DNA of 64,000 nucleotides from CAVTHW01 sp963734625 (lineage in GTDB: Bacteria > Acidobacteriota > Terriglobia > Bryobacterales > Bryobacteraceae), in the NCBI GenBank assembly GCA_963734625.1, contig CAVTHW010000018.1, positions 186,001 to 250,000 on the forward strand. Direction: 5' to 3'. The first letter of the stretch is position 1, and every line of letters starts with the position of its first letter. The notes under the pieces are model-generated. The model did not search any database and was not told the DNA's origin. It was given only the letters and a program-made list of their open reading frames with translations. The translations under genes were made by a program, and so were the position numbers. Of the stretch, positions 54,806 through 63,300 are shown in pieces.

Positions 54806-54819
54806 CGTCTGTATCTCGT

Positions 54820-55596
54820 CTACTGGTCCGCCTGATCTTGAAGCGGGCGGATCCAGATGTTGCGAAAGCGGATAGGGGTGTTCGGCGCATCGGGGTGGTA
54901 GTGGTCCTGCAACAGCAGAGGGCCGGGCGCGGGATTGCAGGTGCGCGAGCCCGTCACCGGCGTGTGGTCCTGAACCAAGACCCCGTTGAACAGCAGCGTC
55001 AGCGTCCCTGGCCGGGCGAGTTTGCCCTCCGGTGTGCAGGTCGGGGCGTGGAACACTATATCGTAGCTTTGCCACACCTCCGGAGGACGCGAGGCGTTTA
55101 CCAGTGGCGCGGACCGCCCATAGAGAGCGCCGGCGCTGCCGTTTGGATAAGTCGGATTCTGGTACGAATCCAGGACCTGAATCTCGTAACGGCCTTGCAG
55201 ATACACTCCGCTGTTGCCGCGGGCCTGGTCCTTCTGGTTGGGCATGCTGGGGATCGCGAACTCCAAGTGGATTTGCGCGCTTCCAAACCTGTCCTTCGTG
55301 ACCAGGTCCTGAGTCTTTCCGCTCTCCTTGGTAACGGACGTGGAGAGGATCACCCCGTCTTTAACTGCCCAGCGCAAGGCGGCGCCGTCGCGGGAGGTCC
55401 ACTTGGACAGGTCCCGGCCATCGAAGAGAACCACGGCATCGGATGGAGCCTGGCCGGGTTTTCCCGGATCGACAACCAGGGGTTGGGGGTCGTTGGGGCT
55501 GGAGCCCGGCGGACGGTTCTGCTGTTGTGCTGGCGAGACAGCCAGCATCAGCGTGACGAGTCCCGCGCCAGCCAATAGAAAGACGTTGCTTCGCAT
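54820..55596 (-). CDS. Exported DUF1080 protein 2
   Basis: The 258-residue product has a signal peptide (MRSNVFLLAGAGLVTLMLAV). A DUF1080 jelly-roll follows: AVVLFDGRDLSKWTSRDGAA, HLEFAIPSMPNQKDQARGNS, GVYLQGRYEIQVLDSYQNPT, RFRNIWIRPLQDQ. It is longer than the first DUF1080 protein at 41041, and the conserved GNSGVYLQGRYEIQVLDS block is complete. Family knowledge links it to hydrolysis of 3-keto-disaccharides. GGAGG precedes the ATG. It sits between two sulfatases, so its substrate may be an oxidised unit of the same polysaccharide. Confidence 0.92.
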   Translation of the reverse strand: MRSNVFLLAGAGLVTLMLAVSPAQQQNRPPGSSPNDPQPLVVDPGKPGQAPSDAVVLFDGRDLSKWTSRDGAALRWAVKDGVILSTSVTKESGKTQDLVTKDRFGSAQIHLEFAIPSMPNQKDQARGNSGVYLQGRYEIQVLDSYQNPTYPNGSAGALYGRSAPLVNASRPPEVWQSYDIVFHAPTCTPEGKLARPGTLTLLFNGVLVQDHTPVTGSRTCNPAPGPLLLQDHYHPDAPNTPIRFRNIWIRPLQDQADQ

Positions 55597-55693
55597 GATT
55601 TCCTCCGGCGATGACGCAAGATTATCTCACTGCGACCCTCGGCTGCAAGCGTTGTGGTAATCTCATGTCGCTAGAGAGGAGAAGAGGGCGAAC

Positions 55694-57208
55694 ATGGTCG
55701 AAGTTGGGTCTCCACACACCGCGAATTCGAAAACAGACGGGGTCACCAGACGCGCGGCGATGAGCACCCTCGCCGGCGCGTCACTGGCCAGGGGCCAATC
55801 CCGCCGGAAGCCCAACTTCCTGTTTATCCTATCCGACGATCACGCGGGGTACGTTCTCGGGTGCGACGGGAATCGCCTCGCCACGACGCCGAACCTGGAT
55901 CGTCTGGCTTCAGAGAGCATGCGCTTCGGCGCGCACCACTGCAATTCGCCTGTGTGCACGCCGTCGCGCCAGTCGTTCTTCACCGGCCAGTTGCCTCACT
56001 CCGCGGGCGTCACCCTTCTCAGCACCCGCCTTTCACCAGACAAGCCCACGCTGGCCAAGCAGTTTCAGCAAGCCGGTTATCAGACGGCGGTGTTCGGAAA
56101 AATGCACTTCAATCGTGCTGCCGAGCCCGGCCTGCATGGTTTCGACGTCATGCTGACCGAAGGCGAAATCACTAAGGCGTGGAACAGCGAGGTAAGGCCT
56201 CGCCCCATTCCCGAGGAGATTCGGACCAAGCCCGCGCAGTGGCGGCCCTTCCAGGATCCCGCGAGAATCTGGCTGAACGCGGACAAGCTGCCCTTCGCGC
56301 GCTACGACGAGGAGATGCGCGGGACTTTCATCGGGCGCAAAGCCATCCAGTACATGGAGCAGAACAGGGACAAGCCCTTTGCGCTGTGGACCAGTTTCCA
56401 GGAGCCGCACTCGCCCTTCGACTTCCCCGCGGAAGACCGCTCTCTCCTGGAGGCCCGGCGGTTCCAGGTTCCCAGGGTTGGACCCGAGGACGCATGGCAG
56501 ATTCCGCTGATTTTCCGCGACCTCTCCGACGACGACAAGCGCGGGATCAACGCCGCCTACTACACCTCGGTAGCCTTTCTGGATCGCAACATCGGCCGCG
56601 TCCTGGACGCGCTGCGCCGCCTCAAGTTGGAAGAGGACACCTTCGTCGTCTACATGGCTGACCATGGATACGATTTAGGACAGCATGGCCGCTTTGAGAA
56701 GCACTGCGGCTACGATCCCGCGCTGCGGGTGCCCCTGATTATGCGGTACCCCGGCAGGGTCCGCAGGGGCGTCGTCTCGGATCTGACCGAGCACGTGGAT
56801 GTTCCCGCGACGATTGTGGACCTCATGGGACTCGACCCTCTGCCGCTGATGCACGGCCAAAGCTTGCGCCCATATCTGGAGGGCCGGCGAATGGAGCAGC
56901 GTCGCGATCACATCTTCAGCGAATACCTGGAGAACGAAGAGGCCTTCATCCGAACCCCCGAATGGAAATACATCTTCTGCTCGGGGAAGCGTGCGCGCAA
57001 GGACGGCTACGCGACCGATAAGCCTACGCCGGGCCGCTACCGCCGATTGTACGATCTGAAGAAGGACCCCGGCGAATTCACCGACGTGACGGCGAAACAT
57101 CCGGATCTGGTAGCGAAGTTCGAGGGTCTGATGCTGGACCGCTTCCGCGCCACGCACCCCGATCGCGCCCAGGAACCGCAGCGACTGAGGCAGAGAAGAG
57201 GCGATTGA
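55694..57208 (+). CDS. S1 sulfatase (CTPSR type)
   Basis: The 504-residue product has the formylglycine site NSPVCTPSRQSFFTGQLPHS, the metal motif NFLFILSDDHAGYVLGCDG, YMADHGYDLGQHGRFEKHCG and a C-terminal RRLYDLKKDPGEFTDV. It resembles choline-sulfatase/iduronate-2-sulfatase-like members. The N-terminus (TRRAAMSTLAGASLARG) is Tat-like but preceded by 17 extra residues; an internal start is possible. It ends 32 bp before the convergent sugar-epimerase gene. Confidence 0.92.
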   Translation: MVEVGSPHTANSKTDGVTRRAAMSTLAGASLARGQSRRKPNFLFILSDDHAGYVLGCDGNRLATTPNLDRLASESMRFGAHHCNSPVCTPSRQSFFTGQLPHSAGVTLLSTRLSPDKPTLAKQFQQAGYQTAVFGKMHFNRAAEPGLHGFDVMLTEGEITKAWNSEVRPRPIPEEIRTKPAQWRPFQDPARIWLNADKLPFARYDEEMRGTFIGRKAIQYMEQNRDKPFALWTSFQEPHSPFDFPAEDRSLLEARRFQVPRVGPEDAWQIPLIFRDLSDDDKRGINAAYYTSVAFLDRNIGRVLDALRRLKLEEDTFVVYMADHGYDLGQHGRFEKHCGYDPALRVPLIMRYPGRVRRGVVSDLTEHVDVPATIVDLMGLDPLPLMHGQSLRPYLEGRRMEQRRDHIFSEYLENEEAFIRTPEWKYIFCSGKRARKDGYATDKPTPGRYRRLYDLKKDPGEFTDVTAKHPDLVAKFEGLMLDRFRATHPDRAQEPQRLRQRRGD

Positions 57209-57240
57209 GTTCTACCTGCGTCCTCGAGACGCGGCAACCG

Positions 57241-58095
57241 TCACCGCGCCCTGAGAGCCTGGACGTTCTTCTTCAGGAACTTCACTCCCTCGAACGCAAT
57301 ATCGGCGGGCGTTGGCGCAAGGTCCCGCCAAATCGAAGCCGCCGCCGACAGTTCGCCCAGAGCGAAGCCGAAGCTCTCAATGGTAAGCCAGTCGTCGTAG
57401 TTCAGATCGCGCAGCGCTTGAAAGAAGTCCGGCCACTCGACGTGACCCGAGCCGGGGATTCCCCGGTCGTTTTCGCAACTGTGAACGTGTTTCAGGCGCG
57501 GGCCCGCGGTTCGGCAGGCTGCGCCGATGCTCTTCTCCTCGATGTTGGCATGGAAAGTGTCAAACAGAATGCCCACGTTGGGGTGGTTGATCTCATCGCA
57601 GAGCGCGAGCGCGTCGGCCGTGGTGTTGAGGAAGTAAGTCTCGAACCGGTTGAGCGGTTCGAGCGCGACTTGAACCCGGTAGGCTTCGAGCACCGGTCCG
57701 AGCGACTGATAGCATTCGACCGCCCGCGCCCATTCCTCCGCCGTGCGGCGCCGGCCTGGCAGGTAGCCGACCGGCGAATATAGCGGCCCGGCAATAATCC
57801 TGGCGCCGGCCTCGGCCACCGCCTTGACGCAATCTTCCAGATGGACCTGCGTCGCGCGGCGGACAGCGGCGTCATCCGAGATGACACTGAGGCCGCTGCC
57901 CAGCACCGAACAGATCGTACATTCCAAGCCGTTCTCCTCGGTCGCCTTGCGGATGGCGGAGGCGGCGAAGTCGCCGGCACGGAACAGTGGCACTTCCACG
58001 CCGTCAAAACCGTGCTCCTTAATGGACGGCAGGAGTTGCGAAACCGGCGGCCCGAAGCTGGCCGCCCAGATGAATGTGTTGACGCCGAACTTCAT
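57241..58095 (-). CDS. Sugar phosphate isomerase/epimerase (ketose 3-epimerase-like)
   Basis: The 284-residue TIM-barrel protein starts MKFGVNTFIWAASFGPPVSQ. The conserved acidic and histidine residues of the D-psicose/D-tagatose 3-epimerase group are visible: Glu in VALEPLNRFETYFLNTT, Asp and His in NVGILFDTFHANIEE, His in LKHVHSCENDRGIPGSGHVE and Glu in WLTIESFG. These bind a metal and move a proton at C3 of a ketose. GAGAGGA precedes the ATG. There is no signal peptide, so it acts on imported sugars. Its place next to the sulfatases fits processing of a released monosaccharide. Confidence 0.85.
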   Translation of the reverse strand: MKFGVNTFIWAASFGPPVSQLLPSIKEHGFDGVEVPLFRAGDFAASAIRKATEENGLECTICSVLGSGLSVISDDAAVRRATQVHLEDCVKAVAEAGARIIAGPLYSPVGYLPGRRRTAEEWARAVECYQSLGPVLEAYRVQVALEPLNRFETYFLNTTADALALCDEINHPNVGILFDTFHANIEEKSIGAACRTAGPRLKHVHSCENDRGIPGSGHVEWPDFFQALRDLNYDDWLTIESFGFALGELSAAASIWRDLAPTPADIAFEGVKFLKKNVQALRAR

Positions 58096-58128
58096 GATAT
58101 CGGTCCTCTCTTCTCCAGTCGATCAGGC

Positions 58129-58157
58129 GTAGGGGCACGGCGGCGCCGTGCCCCTAC
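58129..58157. repeat. Perfect hairpin element overlapping a stop codon
   Basis: GTAGGGGCACGGC (58129-58141) and GCCGTGCCCCTAC (58145-58157) pair perfectly around a 3-base loop. The TAG stop of the dehydrogenase gene (58154-58156, minus strand) lies inside one arm. It resembles short intergenic REP-like palindromes. There is no T-run on either side, so it is not a standard terminator. Confidence 0.8.
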
Positions 58158-59458
58158 AGCCTCACGATTTTCTCCGACACGAAGCCCTTCATCGCGTTGC
58201 GCGTGTCGACGATGAGCCGCGCGCGCTCCAGGATCCGGGCATAGTCGAAGACCGCGTGCGGCGTGATGATCAGCACGCAATCGGCCTCGGCCACCGCCTC
58301 ATCCAGCGGTTCCGAACGCAGGTCCAAACTGTCCGTCCGCAGCTCGGGCACGTGCGGGTCCGTGTAACTCACCCGGGCCTTTCGGCCGAGGAGCAGGTGC
58401 ATGATGTCGAGCGCCGGCGACTCGCGGATGTCGTCAATGTCCTTCTTATAGGCCACGCCCAGGATGTGAATCCGCGCGCCCTTCAGCGCCCTGTCGTGCT
58501 CGTTCAGCGCATTCTGCACCTTATCCACGACGAAGTGCGGCATCTGCCCATTGATGTAGCCCGCCAGCTCGATGAAGCGGGCCTCGATGCCCGCCTGGCG
58601 CGTTTTCCAGGACAGATAGAACGGGTCGATAGGGATGCAGTGGCCGCCCAGCCCGGGCCCAGGGTAGAAGGGCATGAAGCCGAACGGCTTGGTCGCGGCG
58701 GCGTCGATCACCTCCCACACGTCGATGCCCATGCGGCCGCACATCAGCGCCATCTCGTTCACCATGGCGATATTGATCATGCGAAAGGTGTTCTCGAGCA
58801 GCTTCACCATCTCCGCCACCTGCGTCGAGCTGACCGGCACCACCCGCTCCAGCGACTGCTGATAGAACAGCGCGCCCATGCGCGTGCAGGCCGGCGTAAC
58901 GCCACCCACCACTTTGGGAATATTCGCCGTCTGGTAGTCCGGGTTGCCTGGGTCCACCCGCTCAGGGGAGAAGCACAGGAAGAAGTCCTCTCCAACGCGC
59001 ATGCCGGAGGCTTCGAACATCGGCCGCAGCAGCTCATCGGTGGTCCCCGGATAGGTGGTCGATTCCAAAATAATGAGCATCCCCGGGTGCAGGTGGCTGG
59101 CGACCTCCTGGCACGCCGAGACGATGTAGCTCATGTCGGGGTCTTTGGTCTTCCGCAGCGGCGTGGGAACGCAGATGTTGATGGTGTCGAGCCCGGCGAC
59201 ATCGCCGAAATCGGTGCTGGCGCGCAGCCTTCCGGATTTCACCAGTGGAGCGAGCGTCGCGCTCGGCACGTCGCCCACGTAAGAATCGCCCGCATTGATT
59301 CGCGCGGCCTTGCGCTCGTCGATGTCCAGGCCGGTGACCACGAAGCCGGCTCCGGCGAACTCGACTGCCAGGGGCAATCCAACGTAGCCCAAGCCAACGA
59401 TTCCCACGCGAGCCGTGTGCTCACGGATCTTCTTCTCTAATGCGTCAAAAGAATTCAT
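58154..59458 (-). CDS. Nucleotide-sugar dehydrogenase (UDP-GlcNAc 6-dehydrogenase-like)
   Basis: The 434-residue product has a Rossmann start (RVGIVGLGYVGLPLAVEFAG), ILESTTYPGTTDE, CFSPERVDPGNP, LLENTFRMINIAMVNEMALM, the catalytic-region signature GFMPFYPGPGLGGHCIPIDP and a C-terminal domain with GVAYKKDIDDIRESPALDIM. The catalytic Cys is in GGHCIP. The PGPGLGGHCIP form is typical of the WbpA/WecC subgroup, which oxidises UDP-GlcNAc or similar to the uronic acid for surface polysaccharide. GAGGG precedes the ATG. Its stop lies in a palindromic hairpin. Confidence 0.92.
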   Translation of the reverse strand: MNSFDALEKKIREHTARVGIVGLGYVGLPLAVEFAGAGFVVTGLDIDERKAARINAGDSYVGDVPSATLAPLVKSGRLRASTDFGDVAGLDTINICVPTPLRKTKDPDMSYIVSACQEVASHLHPGMLIILESTTYPGTTDELLRPMFEASGMRVGEDFFLCFSPERVDPGNPDYQTANIPKVVGGVTPACTRMGALFYQQSLERVVPVSSTQVAEMVKLLENTFRMINIAMVNEMALMCGRMGIDVWEVIDAAATKPFGFMPFYPGPGLGGHCIPIDPFYLSWKTRQAGIEARFIELAGYINGQMPHFVVDKVQNALNEHDRALKGARIHILGVAYKKDIDDIRESPALDIMHLLLGRKARVSYTDPHVPELRTDSLDLRSEPLDEAVAEADCVLIITPHAVFDYARILERARLIVDTRNAMKGFVSEKIVRL

Positions 59459-59470
59459 GCCTGTATTCCC

Positions 59471-59671
59471 TCACCCGAAATAAAACTCGCCGCGGCCCAC
59501 ACCGCTCCCGGCAAGCAGCTTGACCTCCCGCTCGCCGTGGCGCAGCGGAAGCCGGAAGTGGATTTCCTCCTCGCGCCACGCGGGACGGCCCATGTCCATC
59601 TCGAACCAGAATAGCCGCTTATCCAGGAAGTCGTTTCTGGTCTCGTGGGCCTTGCTGAAATAGGTCCGCAT
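59471..59671 (-). CDS. 66-residue protein coupled to the glycosyltransferase
   Basis: The small protein MRTYFSKAHETRNDFLDKRL continues FWFEMDMGRPAWREEEIHFR and ends VGRGEFYFG. Its ATG shares bases with the TGA stop of the upstream glycosyltransferase gene (ATGA at 59668-59671 region, minus strand), a sign of translational coupling. Composition is protein-like, with alternating strands and conserved-looking aromatic residues. I do not recognise the family, and no catalytic motif is visible. A longer reading of the same frame is antisense-type noise over the glycosyltransferase and was rejected. Confidence 0.6.
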   Translation of the reverse strand: MRTYFSKAHETRNDFLDKRLFWFEMDMGRPAWREEEIHFRLPLRHGEREVKLLAGSGVGRGEFYFG

Positions 59672-61212
59672 CAGTTCCGCCTGTAGATCTGAATGACCGG
59701 CGCTCCCTTCAAGGCGATTGTCTTCACACAATCGTAGCGTGGCCCGCTCTTCCGCGTCCTCGCCAGCGCGTCGGCGACCTTGTCGCCCGAAATGGCCAGC
59801 GCCCATTCCTCGTTCAGGAACAAGTCCGGGTTGGCGACGGCGGCGTCCCAAGCGACGCCGTTATCCTGGTGCAGTGTCTCCCGTAGCGGGATGCCCGCTT
59901 CCCTCAATACACCTGCCAAATCGCCAAAGGACATGATTATGCCGGTTCCGGGCTGGTAGCGCTCCCGCAAGTAAGCCGCGGCCTCGCCCGTCCAGGCCCG
60001 GCGCGCTTCGGAGTTCACCTGTGACTCTTTCCAACAAATCCAACTCTCCGGCCGCGGGCTCCGCAGCCAGGGCGCCACGGCCAGTCCGGTAACCAGCACC
60101 ACCGTCAACGTCCGCCATCGCTTGGGAACCAGCGTAACCAGAGCGCCGGCGGCGAACGCCAGAGCCAGCAATACTACCAGGCCAAAGCGGGTATTGTAGT
60201 AGGAATTCGGCCACAAGTGGGGCACGAAAAGGGGATCCTCGCCACCGTAGATGCCCCAAACGTAGAATGCCGCGGGCGCCAGCAGCAGCAGCAGAGGCCA
60301 GATGGCGCGCCTGAATAAGGCTGCGAATGCCCCGGCGATGCCGAGCCAAATCGCGCCCCATCCGACGCATAGTTCGGCGGCGCTGCGGTAATAAAGCCAG
60401 GCGTCGCGCAAGTTGTGATCCCCGCGATAGCGCGCCATGCCGGCGTCCAATTGGCGCTGGTAGATAGCCTTGGCCGAATAAGGCCCCCGGTAGAATTCGA
60501 GAAAGTCGCCCCAATACCACCAGTTGTGCGCCAGCCACAGCAGCGGTCCCGCCGAGGCGATGGCCCCCACCAGAAACGCCGTGAGGAAGCGCCGGCGCTT
60601 GGCCGCCACCAGAAAGTAAAGCGTGACCAAGGGGATCAGGAACCAGCCCTCGTAGCGCGCCAGCGATGCGGCCGCGGCCGCCAGCCCGGCGGCAGCCGCC
60701 CAGACCATCGACTGCGTGTCGCGGAACAGCAGCGTGAAGTAGAGCGTCGCGCACAGCGTCGCGTAGAAAACCGCCTCGGTCATGGGCGTCGATTGCAGGT
60801 AGAGCAGGTTCGGGTTCAGTGCGAATACGGCGAGCGTGGCCGCAGCCGCCGCGCCGCCGCCGTAAACGCGCCGGGCGCTGGCGAACAGGAACAGCCCGGC
60901 CACGACGAAGCAGACCGCCGAAGAGACGGCTCCTCCCAGGCCGCTGCGCCAGAGGCCGTCGAACTGAACCAGCGGCAGCATCAGCAGGTGCGGCAGTGGC
61001 AGCCACACCGTGCCGATCTGATAGGGATCCGGAGTCCGCGAATCCAGCACCCGCCGCGCGATGTTCAGGTGCGCCTCGGCGTCGCCATAATACAACGTGT
61101 AGCCGCGCTGGTTGAACCACGCGAGCGCGGCGGCGCTGAGCGCGGCAAGCAGCAGGAACGCGGCGGCGAGCTCAAAACTCCGTGATCGCCCTGAATTCGC
61201 GGAACCGCTCAT
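59671..61212 (-). CDS. GT39-like integral membrane glycosyltransferase
   Basis: The 513-residue protein has about eleven hydrophobic helices. The first extracytoplasmic loop carries YTLYYGDAEAHLNIARRVLD, which matches the acidic, metal/lipid-sugar binding loop of GT-C/PMT-type enzymes, and it continues with YLQSTPMTEAVFYATLCATL and SLARYEGWFLIPLVTLYFLV. The C-terminal ~120 residues are soluble (GTGIIMSFGDLAGVLREAGI). GT-C enzymes transfer sugars from polyprenyl-phosphate carriers. The start ATG at 61212 lies inside the end of the PfkB gene (41-bp overlap). Confidence 0.82.
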   Translation of the reverse strand: MSGSANSGRSRSFELAAAFLLLAALSAAALAWFNQRGYTLYYGDAEAHLNIARRVLDSRTPDPYQIGTVWLPLPHLLMLPLVQFDGLWRSGLGGAVSSAVCFVVAGLFLFASARRVYGGGAAAAATLAVFALNPNLLYLQSTPMTEAVFYATLCATLYFTLLFRDTQSMVWAAAAGLAAAAASLARYEGWFLIPLVTLYFLVAAKRRRFLTAFLVGAIASAGPLLWLAHNWWYWGDFLEFYRGPYSAKAIYQRQLDAGMARYRGDHNLRDAWLYYRSAAELCVGWGAIWLGIAGAFAALFRRAIWPLLLLLAPAAFYVWGIYGGEDPLFVPHLWPNSYYNTRFGLVVLLALAFAAGALVTLVPKRWRTLTVVLVTGLAVAPWLRSPRPESWICWKESQVNSEARRAWTGEAAAYLRERYQPGTGIIMSFGDLAGVLREAGIPLRETLHQDNGVAWDAAVANPDLFLNEEWALAISGDKVADALARTRKSGPRYDCVKTIALKGAPVIQIYRRN

Positions 61213-62089
61213 CAATCTCCGTCCGGGTCAGGGTCCGAAATCGATCGACGCCGAACTGCTCGCAGCAGAAGCTGCCCATCACCGAGCCGTAGATCACGGC
61301 GTTGCGCAACAGCTTGGTATCGATCGCCCCGTCCCTCGGGTCCACGCCTTGCGAAGCCAGGTAGCCGATGAAGCCCCCGGCGAAGGAGTCGCCCGCGCCG
61401 GTGGGGTCGAAGACGCTCTCCAGCAGGTAGCCCGGCGCGTGGAAATGGCGCTCGCGCTCGAACAGGAGCGCGCCGTATTCACCCCGCTTGATGACCAGGA
61501 ACCGGGGCCCCATCCCGAGAATGACGCCGGCCGCCGCGCGCAGGGAATGCTGTCCCGACAGGAGCCGGGCCTCGCTGTCGTTGATTAACAGAAAATCCCA
61601 CTCGGCGATAGCCGCCAGAAGCTCGTCGCGGTAGCCTTCGATCCAATAATTCATCGTGTCGCCGCCGGCCAGGCGCAGCTCGTTCATCTGCCGCCGCACC
61701 TGGCTCTGGAGGGCGGGCTGGATGTTCCCCAGCAGGAGGTACGGCTGCCGCCGGTAGGACTCCGGCAGCTTCGGCTGGAAGTCCGCGAAGACGTTCAGGT
61801 CAGTGCGGATGGTGGTGCGATCGTTCATGTCCGCCGAGTAGACTCCGGACCAGAAGAACGTCTTGCCGGGGGCCCGTTCCAGGCCCGCCAGATCGATCCC
61901 ATGGCCGGCCAGAAAGGCGGAGTCATCCGCATGAAAGTCGTCGCCGACCACGGCCACGATTCTGACCTCGGTGAAGTAGCTGGCGGCCAGGGAAATGTAC
62001 GTGCAGGCCCCCCCCAGCATGCGCTCCACTCGTCCATGCGGCGTTTCGACGCCATCATACGCTACGGAACCGACCACCACTAGCGACAT
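61172..62089 (-). CDS. PfkB-family carbohydrate kinase
   Basis: The 305-residue protein starts MSLVVVGSVAYDGVETPHGR. It has the N-terminal glycine motif MLGGACTYISLAASYF and the C-terminal PfkB signature DPTGAGDSFAGGFIGYLASQ, whose Asp is the catalytic base and whose GAGD loop forms the anion hole. It phosphorylates a sugar or nucleoside; the substrate is unknown (adenosine- or ribokinase-like). The 3' end overlaps the glycosyltransferase start by 41 bp, so they are in one transcript. The region between it and the metallophosphoesterase at 62134 is a short divergent promoter. Confidence 0.9.
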   Translation of the reverse strand: MSLVVVGSVAYDGVETPHGRVERMLGGACTYISLAASYFTEVRIVAVVGDDFHADDSAFLAGHGIDLAGLERAPGKTFFWSGVYSADMNDRTTIRTDLNVFADFQPKLPESYRRQPYLLLGNIQPALQSQVRRQMNELRLAGGDTMNYWIEGYRDELLAAIAEWDFLLINDSEARLLSGQHSLRAAAGVILGMGPRFLVIKRGEYGALLFERERHFHAPGYLLESVFDPTGAGDSFAGGFIGYLASQGVDPRDGAIDTKLLRNAVIYGSVMGSFCCEQFGVDRFRTLTRTEIDERFREFRAITEF

Positions 62090-62133
62090 TCTATTGATTG
62101 TAGCCGAGACGATAGAATGGAATCTGACCCGGC

Positions 62134-63282
62134 ATGATTCCCTACGCGCGCCACTTCCCCGCTCTGATCATCCTGCTGGTGACCCTGGCGCTGCATTTTC
62201 AGATGTGGCGCTGGCTCAAGGCCGGGCGCTCGCGCGCCGGAAAATGGCTTGTTACGCTGGCAGCCCTCGCCCTGGCGGCGCTGCTGGTCCTTGGCTTCCT
62301 GCTCGGCTCGACCCGGGTCGTCAACGCGCTGCCACCGGGCCATTGGACAGCCTGGGCGCGCGCGGCGGCGATCGGCTGGGCGATGCTCTCCGCTGCGCTC
62401 TTCCTTTCGCTCGCGTTATGGCGTGGCGCGAGCGGGTTTGACCCCGGCCGGCGCCGCGTCATGCGGGCCGCCGGAAGCGCCCTGTTTGCCGCTCCCGCCC
62501 TGGCTTTGGGCTACGGGGCGGTGGTGGAGCGGACACGGATCAGGGCGGTCGAAACCGATCTCATGGTGGACGGCCTGCCGCCGGATCTGGACGGTCTGCG
62601 CCTGGCGCATCTTACGGACATCCACATGGGTCCGTTCCTGGGCGAGAAGGAGTTGGCGCGCGCCGTGGACCTGGCCAACGAGTTTCGCGCCCACCTGGCT
62701 CTGGTCACGGGTGATTTTATCTCGGACCACGATGACCCGCTCTACGCCTGCCTCCGGCAGCTCGCCCGTCTGCGCACGAGCGGCGGCATCTACGGCTGCC
62801 TCGGTAATCACGAAGGTTACGCCGACCTCCAAGAGCGCACCGCCGAGTGGGCGGGGCAGTTGGGAATCGGCATTTTGCGCGGCGAGTCGCGTCTGCTGCG
62901 CGTTGGAAACACCACGCTGAACCTGAGCGGAGTAGACTACCAGAGGATGGGCGGCCCTTACCTGGTGGACTCCGGGCATCTTGTGCGCCCAGGGAGCTTC
63001 AACGTCTTGCTCTCGCACAACCCGGATGTCCTTCCAGTGGCGGCCAGCCAGGGCTACGACGCGGTCTTCTCCGGACATACCCACGGCGGACAGCTCACCA
63101 TCGGGATCCCCGGACAGCCGCTAAGCGTCGCCCGGCTCTACACGCCGTACATCCGGGGCGTCTATCGGGCCGGGAAATGCGTCTTATATGTGAGCAGCGG
63201 CATCGGCACGGTGGGAGTTCCGGTGCGGGTGGGCGCTCCGCCGGAAGTCAGCCTGCTGCGGCTGCGCGCCGGCAGGACTTGA
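62134..63282 (+). CDS. Membrane-anchored metallophosphoesterase (YaeI-like)
   Basis: The 382-residue protein has about four N-terminal membrane helices (FPALIILLVTLALHFQMWRW, LVTLAALALAALLVLGFLLG and others) and a calcineurin-like domain from about 145. Its metal motifs are LAHLTDIHMGPF, LVTGDFISDHDD, CLGNHEGY, LLSHNPDVLP and FSGHTHGGQL. The order D-x-H, G-D, G-N-H-E, H, G-H-x-H is complete, so a two-metal phosphodiesterase is expected. YaeI-type members act on phospholipid head groups such as UDP-sugar lipids; the substrate here is not known. Confidence 0.92.
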   Translation: MIPYARHFPALIILLVTLALHFQMWRWLKAGRSRAGKWLVTLAALALAALLVLGFLLGSTRVVNALPPGHWTAWARAAAIGWAMLSAALFLSLALWRGASGFDPGRRRVMRAAGSALFAAPALALGYGAVVERTRIRAVETDLMVDGLPPDLDGLRLAHLTDIHMGPFLGEKELARAVDLANEFRAHLALVTGDFISDHDDPLYACLRQLARLRTSGGIYGCLGNHEGYADLQERTAEWAGQLGIGILRGESRLLRVGNTTLNLSGVDYQRMGGPYLVDSGHLVRPGSFNVLLSHNPDVLPVAASQGYDAVFSGHTHGGQLTIGIPGQPLSVARLYTPYIRGVYRAGKCVLYVSSGIGTVGVPVRVGAPPEVSLLRLRAGRT

Positions 63283-63300
63283 TAGAATTGTGGATTAGCG

